From the NCBI GenBank assembly GCA_039105265.1, contig JAPFFF010000009.1, positions 2,666,001 to 2,730,000 of the forward strand: a DNA stretch of 64,000 bases, read 5' to 3'. The translations under genes and the position numbers were made by a program. The number at the start of each line of letters is the position of its first letter. The stretch's first letter is position 1. This document shows positions 33,948 to 45,708 of this stretch, piece after piece. The notes beneath the pieces were generated by a model, which had not been told where the DNA came from, searched no databases, and was given only the letters and a program-made list of their open reading frames with translations. The DNA comes from Tritrichomonas musculus. Taxonomy: Eukaryota; Parabasalia; Tritrichomonadida; Tritrichomonadidae.

Positions 33948-35411
33948 TAGTTGGTGGACATAATTCTGTTTTGGAGACATAATTATGTTTTCACATCATT
34001 TCTATATATTCAAATTGGACTTTTAAAAAAACAACTGTAGAACAATTAATATCATATTGGATACATTCTATTCCCCGATTTTCATTCACTTTTATCAAAC
34101 TAAATTTGATCATAAATATGATATCGAATTTTTAATTTCTGAATATTTTTTTATTATTTGAAAAAAAATATAATTTACTTTTCATCTATAATTAAAATGC
34201 ATCATTATTATTTATTGAAATAAAATAGATAATTAGAAAAAATGGTTTCATTTTCATTTCACTACTCAAAAAACTCATTTCATATCACATTTCATGCTTT
34301 TACCATAAAAAAAAGGTTGTTTTAATTTGCTCTAACATAGTTATTATTTTAGAATATAATGTATATATTATATTTTAGAAAAAAATTTATTGAAATAACA
34401 ATTATATAAAAAGAAAAAGTGTTTTCAAAATATGACAAAAATCATTCATATAAAATTACAAATTTTGAAAAATGAGTTTATTTTATTTCAAATTAGATGC
34501 AGTATTAATCATCTATATGATGCATATAATATATTAAATATAATAATATGGTTGAAAAAGAATCAATCTTGGAAAAATTTCATTTTTCTTTTTTTCATTC
34601 AAAATCATTCATAAATCACTCATGCATAATTGATATGATTTCAGAATTACATTATTTGATAACACATACAATGAAATATATTATTAATCCTCTAAAAATC
34701 ATTGCTGTCCATCAAGATTTCAGGTTTTTCTAAGAAATATACAAATTTCACTTTTTTATTTTTTCTATTATAATAGCATTAAAAATAGCAATTAATCAAT
34801 AAATATTAGGCAAGCATAGAAGAACTATTAAAATAATGAAAATAATTTCTCAATGTCTAAAATTGAAAGTCTTTTTAAGTTATTTCAGAAGTTACTCTTT
34901 TTCATCAAGGTAATAGATCTTGAGTAGAACCGCCAATTTTATTCTTTCAATATCATTATACTATTTGCATTATATCAAATATTTAAATAAAAATTTAAAA
35001 GTTTTTATTTTTTATTGGAAAAAAAACAAAAAAGTGATATGATTTTTAACTTTATTTTGTGCATCAAAATTTTCTTATATGAAAGTTTTTAGATATCAAT
35101 TATCTGACAAAATTATATCATTACTGATTATGAATTAATGATATTATTATTAAATCACAAGTTTCAATTATTGAGAAAAAAATAAGCATTTTGACTTTTT
35201 TTTACATTAATGGCAAAATTTCATATAAATCACAAATATAATAGCTCATTTAATTAAATAATGATGTACATAAAATACATTAATAAAGTATATAATATTA
35301 TCAAATTATCTTTAAAAAGTATTGAGAAAAATGTGTTTTATTTTTGTGTACCATTCAAAAAGTTGAGCAAACATGATTATGTCCCAAAAACATAATTATG
35401 TCCACCAACTA
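33948..35411. mobile_element. TA-flanked inverted-repeat element, 1.46 kb (mariner-like)
   Basis: Inverted ends of ~45 bp begin TAGTTGGTGGACATAATT. Each end carries GACATAATTATGTTTT-like sequence twice. TA borders both ends (33946-33947 and 35412-35413). The length is close to a full mariner, but the inside has no transposase-like frame, only short A+T-rich ORFs. It is non-autonomous, or an ancient copy with well-preserved ends. Confidence 0.65.
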
Positions 35412-35413
35412 TA

Positions 35414-35901
35414 TTTATTTTATTTTATATAAAAGTTGTCTCATTATTTCAATTATTTCATTTTATAATATTTATATAAAAATCATGAAATTTTAAGATA
35501 ATTCAGCGATATTCTAGTATTTTGTGATTTAGAGTATTTTCAAAAAGTTTAATGATAAATCTAGAGCTGTTAAACGCTCAATTATTAATTGAATTTTTTT
35601 CAAAGGTAATAAAAAAATTTCTGATAAATTTTTAAAATCTCTTTATTTTTTTAAACCAAAAAATAATGACTTCTGATTAAATTCATCTCCAAATTTAGCA
35701 TTTTACAAAATGCCCATTCAAAATTAAACATAAAACAGAAAACAAAACTTCTTCCTATAGCCAATATTAGGAATCCAATTATCGATTTTTTTAATATTAT
35801 TAACTTTTTCAAGGAAATTAGTTCGTTGTCTACTTCTTGGCTATCAAATGCTTGTAAAGCAGCCTAATTTTGGGCTTTTTTATAGCATATTATTACAACT
35901 T
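35414..35901. other. Spacer between two transposons
   Basis: A+T-rich, no ORF, no repeat seen. Confidence 0.4.
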
Positions 35902-35903
35902 TA

Positions 35904-36364
35904 AGGGGGACGTTTCTGAGATCTCATAGAATCTAAAAATTAGCCTTACAAATTCATAAAAATGATCGTTTTTCATTCAATTTTAAAATCGAAATAACGT
36001 CATGGTTTATGATGTTAATAAATCAATATCATAGCAAATGCAAATTAAAACGATTTGTGAAAAAAAGTATGGGAACCAAATTGTGAATTAAATATTTAAA
36101 ATGGAAAAATTACCCTATTTCACCAAATTTATCATCAATTTGATATTTTAAAACAATTAAAGGTTTTATTAAAAAAATTCATTTCCATACTTTTTTTGTA
36201 AATTCAGCCTTTTATTAATTGACAAAGTATCAATACAAACGATTGCAAATTGAATGATTTATTTTCACTTTTCGATTCCTTCATATTTAACTAAGTGTAC
36301 GTTTAATAACTACTAATTTGATGGTCAAATTTTAAATTCTAAGAGATCTCAGAAACGTCCCCCT
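35904..36364. mobile_element. TA-flanked MITE, 461 bp
   Basis: Inverted ends of ~37 bp start AGGGGGACGTTTCTGAGATC, with a single mismatch in the first 29 bases, and TA at both borders (35902-35903 and 36365-36366). The near-perfect TIR suggests a fairly young insertion. There is no ORF. A Tc1/mariner-type MITE is the best reading. It lies ~280 bp from the 3' end of the GlnRS gene. Confidence 0.75.
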
Positions 36365-36642
36365 TAATGAAAGATAGATTGAAAAGTTTATCATAAAAAC
36401 TCAATTATTTTTTCTAATATATTATCTCAATTTTTATTCAAAAATTCAAATTTCTAAATTGAATGAAAAACTAGTGTTTTTGTTCAATCGAATTTTATAT
36501 GGACAAAAGTACCTTCTCAAAAATAAAAAATTGAATACTGACGTAAAAATTGAATTGTTTTTTTTTGTCTAATCCCCTTATTTACTTGTAAAATAAAAAT
36601 AAAAATAAAAATGATGCTACTAGGCATTTAAATCATAATTAT

Positions 36643-38895
36643 TTATTTTAAATTTTTGCTTTTGAGCTCTAATGTTCGATTAAATACTAGTTTTTCTGGT
36701 GTTGAATCTTCATCAACAACAAAATAACCTTTTCTTTCGAACTGAAAATGATCATATTCATTAGATCCAATTAGAGATGGTTCTACAATTGCATTACTCA
36801 TTATAATTTTAGAACCATCATTTAAATCTGCTTTCCAATCACCTATCACTGACATTGGGTCTTCAGACTTGAATAATTGATTATAAAGTCTAACTTCGGC
36901 ATGAATAGATCCTTCAGAAACCCAATGAATATAAACTTGAGCCTTTTTATCAGTTTTTTCGCAAACAATTTCAACAACAATGTTGTTTCTTTTGATAACT
37001 TGTTTAACTTTAATTTGTGTGTTTGCATATTTGAGGCCAACGTGATTTGTATTAGTAAGTCTTTTGAATCCTTTTTCTGGAATTTCTTGGTAATCATCAC
37101 GATCAATATAAATAACCTTTGCTAATTTCATTTTTCTGGTTCCTTTTTCTGGATTCTTTGGGAAAAGCGGAGCTTCAATATCAATAAATTCATCATCTTT
37201 TATATCTTCTATTATAATTTTGATTGGATCAAGAACACAAAAGGCTCTTGGTGCACTTTCGTCTAATTCTTGGCTTTGAATAAATTCTAAACGGTCGAAT
37301 GGGATGCATGTTGTAACATTACGAGTGTATCCGACGCTTTTGACAAAATTTTTAATGGCTGATGGTGTAAATCCTCGTCTTCTGAGACCAGCAATAGTAG
37401 GCATTCTAGGATCATCCCAACCATCAACAAGATTTTCATATACAAGAGCTTGAAGTCTTCGTTTAGACATTACAGTATGGGTTAAATTAAGTCTAGAAAA
37501 TTCCCAAACGAATGGTTTATAAATATTGAGAGCATCAAGAACCCAATAATAAGATTCTCGACGATTTTCGAATTCAAGTGTACAAAGAGAATGCGTAACG
37601 TGCTCAATTGAATCAATAATACAGTGGCTGTAGTCATATGTAGGATAAATACACCAATCATTTTCAGTTCTGGGATGTTTTTTGTAGATAATCCTATATG
37701 CAATCTGGTCATACATGTTTGGATTATTTGAAGTAAAGTCCATCTTCAAGCGAAGAGTTGCTTCTGATTCTGCATAATATCCATATTTCATTAATTCAAA
37801 CTCTCTAAGTGAATATTTAATTTTCCTATTACGCCATGGCGATGGAGTACGTGTTTCTCTTCCTTTTTTAATTTCTTCTTTAGTTTGATGACAAACGTAA
37901 GCTAAACCATTTTTAATTAATTTTACTGCATAATCGTAGAGTATTTGGAAATAATCTGAAGTATGAGTAATTTTAAACCAGCTGTACCCCATCCATTTAA
38001 CATCATGTTTGATTCCTTCAATAAATTCTTCTTTTTCTTTGGATGGATTGGTATCATCAAATCTCATATATGTTTTCCCACCTTTCATATCAGCAAGGCC
38101 AAAATCAAGATACATTGCTTTTGCATGTCCAATATGAATCCATCCATTTGGCTCTGGTGGAAAACGAGTTATAAACTCACCTTTCGTAATTTTCATATGC
38201 TCATTTTGGATTTCTGGCTGATTTTTCATCGCATTATCTGCTGGAGATGGAAATGAAGCAACAATTCCTTTGAAATCTGGTTCTTCTGTATTGATTATTT
38301 CAGATTTTTGTTCATCTTTTTGACATGATTGATTTGAACTTGACTTTGCCTTTATCTTTTGAGATAGATCAATATCTTGAATAAGATTAAATTGCTTATT
38401 GACTTCTTCTGATAATTTTTTGCCTGATGCAAATTTCATTAGGGGATCATTCTTTAATGATTTAAGAACTAAACTAAAGGCAACTTTTTTTCCTTTTTCT
38501 TTGATCATTGGCATTGCATCTCCAATAACTTTTTGAACAGCTGAAGTAATTTGCTCATCAGTAATTACAATACCGACCCCAGTTGCAATTTCGAATTCTT
38601 GTTCATTAAATGACTTTGTTGTATTTGTAAATTGAATAGCAGCATCGAGTTGTTCACCTGTTGAAATTTTACCATTACCAATGTACTTAGCAATCAACTC
38701 TATTTGTGGATTGTCTTTCTGGCAAAGCTTTTGAATGAGAGAGCCTTTTGATTGCTCACATCCTGTTTCTGCAAATCCTGCTGCAATGATCACTTTGACA
38801 TACCTTGCAACTAACTTTGCATTCTTAAGAAGCTTTGCTACTTCAGCTTCTGGAATTTTTATTGAAAGAAGAAGATTTCTCTCTGATCCTTCCAT
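36643..38895 (-). CDS. QARS: Glutaminyl-tRNA synthetase, cytosolic eukaryotic type
   Basis: 750 residues, the normal size for eukaryotic GlnRS. It charges tRNA-Gln with glutamine in the cytosol. Residues ~1-190 are the eukaryote-specific N-terminal GlnRS domains. The class I catalytic core starts at ~240 with FPPEPNGWIHIGHAKAM, containing the HIGH motif at 254-257. The KMSKS equivalent is VMSKR at 475-479, in the GlnRS form. The C-terminal anticodon-binding beta-barrels follow to ~740 and end at LKSKNLK. GlnRS rather than GluRS is shown by the GWIHIGHAK context and by the long N-terminal extension. The ATG at 38895 is preceded by an Inr-like motif. The gene is intact and surrounded by transposons and gene debris. 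Confidence 0.96.
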   Translation of the reverse strand: MEGSERNLLLSIKIPEAEVAKLLKNAKLVARYVKVIIAAGFAETGCEQSKGSLIQKLCQKDNPQIELIAKYIGNGKISTGEQLDAAIQFTNTTKSFNEQEFEIATGVGIVITDEQITSAVQKVIGDAMPMIKEKGKKVAFSLVLKSLKNDPLMKFASGKKLSEEVNKQFNLIQDIDLSQKIKAKSSSNQSCQKDEQKSEIINTEEPDFKGIVASFPSPADNAMKNQPEIQNEHMKITKGEFITRFPPEPNGWIHIGHAKAMYLDFGLADMKGGKTYMRFDDTNPSKEKEEFIEGIKHDVKWMGYSWFKITHTSDYFQILYDYAVKLIKNGLAYVCHQTKEEIKKGRETRTPSPWRNRKIKYSLREFELMKYGYYAESEATLRLKMDFTSNNPNMYDQIAYRIIYKKHPRTENDWCIYPTYDYSHCIIDSIEHVTHSLCTLEFENRRESYYWVLDALNIYKPFVWEFSRLNLTHTVMSKRRLQALVYENLVDGWDDPRMPTIAGLRRRGFTPSAIKNFVKSVGYTRNVTTCIPFDRLEFIQSQELDESAPRAFCVLDPIKIIIEDIKDDEFIDIEAPLFPKNPEKGTRKMKLAKVIYIDRDDYQEIPEKGFKRLTNTNHVGLKYANTQIKVKQVIKRNNIVVEIVCEKTDKKAQVYIHWVSEGSIHAEVRLYNQLFKSEDPMSVIGDWKADLNDGSKIIMSNAIVEPSLIGSNEYDHFQFERKGYFVVDEDSTPEKLVFNRTLELKSKNLK

Positions 38896-38904
38896 TATTT
38901 TATC

Positions 38905-38911
38905 TAAATGA
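38905..38911 (-). promoter_or_regulatory. Inr-like initiator of the GlnRS gene
   Basis: Read on the minus strand the bases are TCATTTA, which fits TCA-Y-(T/A), 9 bases before the ATG. This is inference from the known trichomonad initiator. Confidence 0.5.
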
Positions 38912-39337
38912 TTTTTGATGTGATCAAAACGATATCACTTTTATCAGAAATAATTGTGATATATTTATGTCAAACCATAATCGAAGAGATTCATAACAAA
39001 ATGAGAAAAAAAATGGATTCTGGCCATTATAATGCATAAAAAAATATAATATCCGTTATGGACTATGATGTGATCTAAAATTTCAATGAAATCGAAATTA
39101 CCCGGAATAGTTAAGGTAAAAACGAGGCCAAATAAATATTTTTATTTATCACCAATGAACTTCATTATGTGTTGGCTATCGTAAATCACATTATTATTTC
39201 ATCAAATTAAAATTTAATAATATTTATGTTAGTTTGTTTTTATCTATTTTGAATTCTTGATTGAACAAACCTTAGTCAAAAAACACCAACATCAAAAAAA
39301 AAAAAATTTTTTTTTTTTAAAATGACATTTTTTATCA
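38912..39337. other. Upstream spacer of the GlnRS gene
   Basis: A+T-rich, ending in a poly(A)/poly(T) palindrome near 39295-39320. No gene seen. Confidence 0.4.
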
Positions 39338-40205
39338 ATGTCTACATCTGGAAGCATTAATAAGAACATCCATCAAGTATCTGATTTAGATCTAAAGGAT
39401 CAGAGAAAAAAGAGCACACTGCCTAATATCGATTTTAAAGATTTTGCAGAAACTAAAGTTCAATCAAAATTAGAACTATATTAAACTCCTATTGAAGATT
39501 ATGAATTTAATGAAGAATCTGAAAATGAAATTAAAGAACTTGTCCTTCCTCATTCAATCATTCATGATTCAGAACGATATGCAATAACTAGTATCATTGA
39601 TAGTGGCTAATATTCCAACAAGAAAATAAAAATTCTTAAATTTGCCGAAGATTCGGAAATTCACACAATCTACAAAAACTCACTTGCTTTATCAACAATT
39701 GAGTGCCTTTATATCCCATCAAAATTGACAAATCTAAGAAGATGATGGTGTTGTGGCGCATACAAACTGATAAAAATTCAAATTTCACTTTTGAACCAGA
39801 ATTTTGTACTGATAGAAAATAAATATCTACTTGGTAAGACAAATCAGGAAAGTGATGATTTCAATGTCCTCCTGTTTGCAGTCCATGATGTTTCAGAAGT
39901 ATCAATTTTACCAAATATCAAAATCATCTCAGAAAGTGCATTATCAAAATACACAAATTTGATAAAAGTTGAAATCCACAATAATTCAAAATTGCAATCA
40001 ATTGAAGAATCTGCGTTTTCATCTACTAATATCAAACAAATTTATCCCAAAATGTTTCGACTATTGGTAAACAAGCAATTTCATCATGCAATAATCTTCA
40101 AATTGTTGAGCTTTCGGAAAACTCAGAATTACAGTCAATTGATTTTCGTGATTTCGGCGATCATACAAAGTTAATTTTCATGATTCCAGTAAAATTAAGA
40201 AATTT
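39338..40205 (+). pseudogene. BspA-like leucine-rich-repeat gene remnant
   Basis: The frames from the ATG at 39338 read MSTSGSINKNIHQVSDLD, then BspA-type LRR pieces: STIECLYIPSKLTNL, then NQNFVLIENKYLLGKTN, VSILPNIKIISESALSKY and NNSKLQSIEESAFSSTNI. The last three are the linker and repeat pattern typical of trichomonad BspA proteins. Stops at ~39482, 39608 and 39742, and a frame change near 40040, break it. Only the 39791-40174 piece is open for more than 100 codons. Confidence 0.7.
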
Positions 40206-41236
40206 AGTTGATTAAAGACGAAAATTTAAAGTAAAAAATTACCAAACATTCTATTTTTATATTAGTAAATTTTAGTGAGCAAATCAATTTGTCTCTTACC
40301 AAGCTTGTTACTTGGTTTTGACAATTTTTTTTTTTTATTAATTTTCTGAGGTAGAGCCTGTATTAAAATAAGAATATCTCCACGTCCATTTTTTCGACTA
40401 ATGGAGTATTTTTTTTCTTGGATGGAGGAAGTATTTGAAAAAGTAACTGATTGTCGATGAAATAATTATATGGCTAGCACGCGAATATGAGCGTTTTTAC
40501 ACAAGATAAAAAAGTGCTATATGTTTGAGCAATTTTGCATGAATAAAAAATGGGAAATCGGATTTACGAACATATTCAATAAAATAAATGAATTATAGAT
40601 GAATACACAAGAAGGAAATAAATTTCCATACTTTTCTATATGCTATTATTGCTATTGTAATATAAAAAAATAATGCTATTTTTTAGATTATATTCATATG
40701 AACATGAAATTTCATGATTCTAAATCTTTTTTATTCGGTAGCCAAATGGAAACGAAATATATAGGCAAGCCGTTTCTATGAGTTTTATCAAATATTTCTA
40801 TTTAATATAATCTATGAGTTTTATCAAATAATTGAATTAAAAATTATTATTAATGGACAGGCTAAAATTTTATAATTTTGGATATATATATATATTTATA
40901 TATGTATCTATTATAATATATGTTATTTTTTAATTAATTTGCTTATTTACTAAGATAATACTATTTTTTAAAAAAATTTAATATTTGAAAGTATTCAATT
41001 TATTCATAAAATTAATTTATTCGCAAAATACAAAATATCAATACACCAATAAACTGTTCTATTAGATTTTTTCATCAGTCTATAGTATTTATCGGGAGCC
41101 TCGAAGTAATACTTGTATTAAACTCAATAATAAATGATAACCAATATCAAAGATATGTTACACAAATTCATCAAGATTTATAGCTCTCGTACCAATACCA
41201 AATCTTAAATTGAAGATTTAATTTCATAATATGAAC
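40206..41236. other. Gene-free spacer
   Basis: A+T-rich. It holds a short direct repeat (TCTATGAGTTTTATCAAAT near 40775 and 40812) and nothing else I can support. Confidence 0.4.
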
Positions 41237-41592
41237 AAGAGCTTCAAATGGAATCAATCTTTTTGGTGGAAGCGCCATTTATTTGGCAGCTCATGATTCA
41301 AACATGATTGGCTGCTCGTTTAAAGAAAATGTTGGCTCAGGCGGCTGCGTGAAAATTCATCCAATTGTTCATAAAAATAAAAGAATTCATGCACTCGAAA
41401 TGGATCAAAAGCCGATAAGAATTTCTGGCTGCAATTTCAGAAAGTTCGATCTTTTATGAAAATGACGAAAAAGAAATCGAAATAATTGAATGCAACTTCA
41501 AAGGAAAACTTAAAAAAGGATCTCATTACATTGATGGAAATATCGCAGATGAAGATAAACTACAAGTTAAAAATTGTATATTTGAATCAAAT
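41237..41592 (+). pseudogene. Partial duplicate of the Pmp-like gene 3' region
   Basis: This matches 32994-33366 of the Pmp-like gene in the same orientation, with about seven substitutions and one 17-base deletion (after CTGCAATTTC). That is ~98% identity outside the gap. The copy holds neither the start nor the membrane anchor. It ends exactly where the original reads AATCAAAT, and continues into TCAAAT repeats and a long poly(A). Confidence 0.9.
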
Positions 41593-41604
41593 TCAAATTC
41601 AAAT

Positions 41605-41605
41605 T

Positions 41606-41640
<35 letters not shown>

Positions 41641-42055
41641 ACAATTTTTAATATTTCTATCTTCGTTCTCAAAACTGTTGTTGTTTTCATCATCACTTCC
41701 AATGAGTTCAAATTTATTTTGTTTATTCATGTATTCAAAGATATCTTCAATCCTTTCTTTATAATCAACAAACGGATTCTCAATTTCATATTCATATGAA
41801 TTAGTGTAATTTTCATCTTCTTCATGTTGATCATTTTCACAATCGTTTGATTTTAATATCAATTCATCTTTGTCTTTGATTTCTTCTTCTTCAAAATATT
41901 TATCTTTATTTTCAATATCATTGTTGTTTTTATTATCATTGACATTTGGATTGTTGTTTTGTTGATCTGTTTTAATGATCAAATTAATTTCAATATTTCC
42001 ATTCGATTTTGGTTCTTCAATCTTCCATCCAAATGAATTGTCTGATTTGTTTATT
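41605..42055 (-). pseudogene. Truncated acidic low-complexity frame
   Basis: The minus strand is open from ~42055 to a poly(T) at 41605-41638. It encodes NKSDNSFGWKIEEPKSNG, then a very Asp/Glu/Asn-rich sequence and ENPFVDYKERIEDIFEYMN. No start codon is obvious upstream and the frame runs out in a Phe run from the homopolymer, so both ends look cut. It resembles a cytoplasmic tail, but I do not recognise the family. Its proximity to the kinase-Sel1 remnant upstream may be coincidence. Confidence 0.4.
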
Positions 42056-42166
42056 TAATCTGTTTCATTGTGAAATAATGGATTGTTAATGATGAATTCG
42101 TTTGATTGTTTTGAAATAAAATGTGTAAGAATGTTTCATTGAAATTGAAAAGAAAACGAGAGAGAA

Positions 42167-45100
42167 TTATGGACGAAATATTGATTTCAATAAGAAATCA
42201 TCAGAAATTTCTTCATGTAAAGGAATTGGTGATTTCGTCAAATAATAAAGAGAAAGTTTCAAATTAGTGTAACAAATGATGAATGATTTTGATATTTCAA
42301 GTCTTCCATCTTCAATCTTTTGATTCCTGAAAATTATTAATTCATTCTCCAGATCTGATGCTTTATTACAATGTTCAATCGATTCTTCATTTTTCCAAGT
42401 TCCTTCATAAATATAACCAAGATTGAATTCAGATAAAGCGAAATTACTCTTCGATGCTTTCTCAAACAAATATTGTGCATTTCCAATCTCATTCGAATAG
42501 AATTGATAAAAAATACCAAGACAATTTTGACCGAAAGGAAATTCATTCAAACCTGCCTCTTTCAGATATTTTTCTGACAATTCTTTATTTTCAAACATTT
42601 TTTCTGTTATATAAATCAGACCAAGTTCGTTATTTGCATGATAATAAAATTCATTATTTAATATCCTGTTCTCATATGTAAATGAATCATCAGAGGTAGA
42701 AAAATAATAAGTTTTTTTATCATTTGCGCACTGTTTGAAATATTCAATTGATTTATTCAGATCACGATCAACACAAATGCCGTTTTCATAAAGTAATCCA
42801 AGATAAAAGCTAGAATTCAAATTACTTTTCGAAGACGTTTCGAAGTATTCTCTGGCTTTATTCAAATCATGATTTTCAATGAGACAATAAAAATGAAGAA
42901 TTCCCATTTGATATGAAGCTTTGGGATTCTTTTGATCTGCTGCCAATTCAAAATATTTGAATGCTTTATTATAATCTTGTTCAACACCATCACCATTTTT
43001 ATATAACATTCCTAATAAATACAATGATTTATTATTTTTTGCTGATTTCTCAAAATAATTTTTCGCCTTTAAAAAAGCTTTCTCAACTCCTCCTCCATAA
43101 TAATAAAGTTTCCCTAATTGATATGATGATATTGAATTAGCATTTAATAAAGAATTCTCGAAATAATATTTTGCTCTTAAATAATCTTTTGCAACACTCA
43201 AACCTTTTTTATAGATCAAAACTAAATTATACTTTGCAAAGTATAATTTGATCTATATAATATTTGGCCATTTTATAATCTTTTTTAACTCCTTTACCTT
43301 CAAAATAAAGTCCAACCAGATTATTAAAAGCAGCTGGATATTTTTGTTTTGCTGCTAATTCATAGTATTCTTTTGCTTTTTCAAAATTTTGCTCAACACC
43401 TTGACAATGATAATAAAGCATTCCCAAATAATTTAGTGCCGCTGGAATTTTTTGTTTTGCTGCCAATTCAAAGTATTCTTTTGCTTTTTTAAAACTTTGC
43501 TCAACGCCTTGACCCTTATAATATAAAATTCTCAAATTACTTAGTTAGTGCAGTGGGCATTTTGCGTTTTGCTGCTAATTCATTATATTCTTTTGCTTTT
43601 TTTAAATCTTGTTCAACGCCAAAAGCTTGCATATAAATGAGTCCCATGTTACATAATGCAAAACCATTATTTTTTGCTCAGCTGCCAACTCAAAATATTC
43701 TTTTGCTTTTTGATAATTTTTTTCAACGCCAAATCCAAACAAATAAAGAGCACCTAAACCGTTGATTGCCGTATAATGATTATGTTTAGCTTCAATTTCA
43801 TAATATTTTCTTGCTTTCTCATAATCTTGAGGAACTCCTCGACCATAAGTATATAATATACCAAGATTGAAGAAAGCATCTGAATTATTCATTTCTGATG
43901 AAATTTCAAAATATTCTTTTGCTTTTTGAAAGTCTTGTTGAATAATTTCTCCATCATAATATAACTGAATGAAGAATACCTGATATTTCTGATTTATTAA
44001 TAAAGTTCAGAATTTGAAATAGTTCAATTTCATGTTTATGAAAATATTTCTCATCAAAATCTTTCTCAATGAACAACAAATGAAAAATTTCTTTGAAATA
44101 TTGTTGAATTTGTGGTTTATGCATATTATGAATGATTTTCTTCAAAAAAGAAATTTTCAAGAAATCAAACGAACTTGTTTCTTCATATAAAAAATCAAAG
44201 AATTGGTTTATTGAAGGACGATCGTTTGCATGAAAAGAAATGCATCTCTTGAAAATATTTTGAAGAGATTTTGGAATTTTACTTTCTTCTTTGATTTCAA
44301 AAGTTTTTAGTTGTTCTATTAAACTCGAATAGTCATTTCCTTTTAAATTATCATTCTTCTCAAAAATGAAATAAATGATTTGTCCAAAAGAATAAATGTC
44401 TGCTGGGAATGAATATACTACATCAGAATATTGTTCAGGTGAAGTATAAATGATTGATCCAATATTGTGAGTGATTTCAGATGTCGAATTATCAATTTTT
44501 CTTATCGTGTCAAAATCAGAAAGATAAGGAATGTTGTTGTGATCAACAAGAATGTTTAATGGTTTGATATCTCGATGAATCGATGAATTTGAATGAAGAT
44601 ATTTGATCGCTTCTGCAATTCGAATCATCGTCATATAACAAAATATTTCTTCTTCTTCTTTATTTTCATTTTCATTTTTGTTTTTGTTTATGAAATCGAC
44701 AAGTGTTCCATTACTCATGAATTCATAAACAAAACCAACAATTATTTCTTCATTTCTAACAAAGCCACAAAAAGTAGTCAGACATCGATGTGAATATTCT
44801 TTATCAAACTCAATCTCATTCGATTTATGGTTTGAATTTTTATCATATATGATCTTTTTCATCATGAAAACTTATAAAATGAGACATCACTATTACCAGA
44901 AACAAGTCTTAATTCAATAAAATCTTTTTCATTGAAATTAACCAAATCGTTTCTTTTGTTTACTTTTTCTTTATCTTCAATTACTTTTTCTAACATTTTT
45001 TGAGAACCAAAACTAGTAAAGTCAATTTCCTTCACTTCATCTGAATTCTGTTAAAAATGAAGAACGATGGATCTTTGAAAAAATTTGTTGGCATGTAAAA

Positions 45101-45577
45101 TCTTCGAATTGTATATGCTGCAATTGGTCTCAAAGTTCATTTAACAAATTCATTTGACTTCATTTCAATTGAATAATATGAGCAAAATGAAGAAACTTCA
45201 TTTTTCACTTCTTCTACAAATCTATTTGTGGAATTGAGATCAATAAAATGAATGTTACTATTCCTTATTGCTTGCTTAAATGAGTCTAATTTGGATGATT
45301 CTGTGAATAAACAGTGATTTTCAAAGCAAAGAATCGAGTCAACAAAATCTAATTCTTGATTTGGAATAACTGGAATTTTGGTATAAACAAAAAACATATT
45401 TTCTTTTAAAAAATTGTTTAAGCAATCTTCTGATTTTGCGTCATCAATCTGATCAAGTTTCCAAAAATTAAATTTCATATATAGATTCTGTAGGTCCTCG
45501 TTGGATATGCTCTTTTTCAAAGACAAATACTTATCAGAAATTTCTTTAAATGGGAGAAATTCTTTTTGTTTATTCAT
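42167..45577 (-). pseudogene. Protein kinase plus Sel1-repeat gene, broken into pieces
   Basis: On the minus strand, in order: an unknown N-terminal region (45577-45137, MNKQKEFLPFKEISDKYL), a kinase domain (44865-43954), then Sel1-like repeats in three frames (43892-43602, 43535-43227, 43219-42167). The kinase has HRDIKPLN, LSDFD in place of DFG, and YTSPEQ in place of APE. The ATP-loop region upstream (FIELRLVSGNSDVSFYKF) is degenerate and lies in another frame. Sel1 units follow the A-x-x-x-LG-x-x-Y-x-x-G-x-x-V-x-x-D/N pattern (GILYTYGRGVPQDYEKARKYY). Kinase-Sel1 fusions are a large trichomonad family, probably for signalling scaffolds. There are at least five breaks, including a fold-back palindrome at 43211-43256. 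A functional product is unlikely. Confidence 0.82.
43211..43256. repeat. Fold-back palindrome inside the Sel1 repeats
   Basis: The centre AAATTATACTTTG/CAAAGTATAATTT is a perfect 26-bp palindrome. Outer arms ATAGATCAAA and TTTGATCTAT extend it, apart from a 6-base insert in one arm. It replaces about a dozen expected Sel1 residues. Confidence 0.7.
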
Positions 45578-45699
45578 TTATCTTGCTGAAAAAATAATTA
45601 AAAATGAAATGAAAGATTTTAAAACAAATTTTTCAAAGCATTCAGAAAATTCAATAGATTTATGAACATTCAAAAAGTGAATTTTCAATAAAATTTTCT

Positions 45700-45708
45700 A
45701 AAATATCC
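45700..45708 (+). repeat. 9-bp target duplication, left
   Basis: AAAATATCC, identical to 52496-52504. A 9-bp duplication is the hallmark of Mutator-like elements. Confidence 0.92.

Noticed and set aside
33706-33963. 85-codon hydrophobic ORF
   Set aside because: It crosses the left end of the TA element, is A+T-driven and has no other support.
34432-34733. Two overlapping ~60-codon ORFs inside the 1.46-kb TA element
   Set aside because: Checked for a mariner transposase; no DDE/D or helix-turn-helix pattern is visible.
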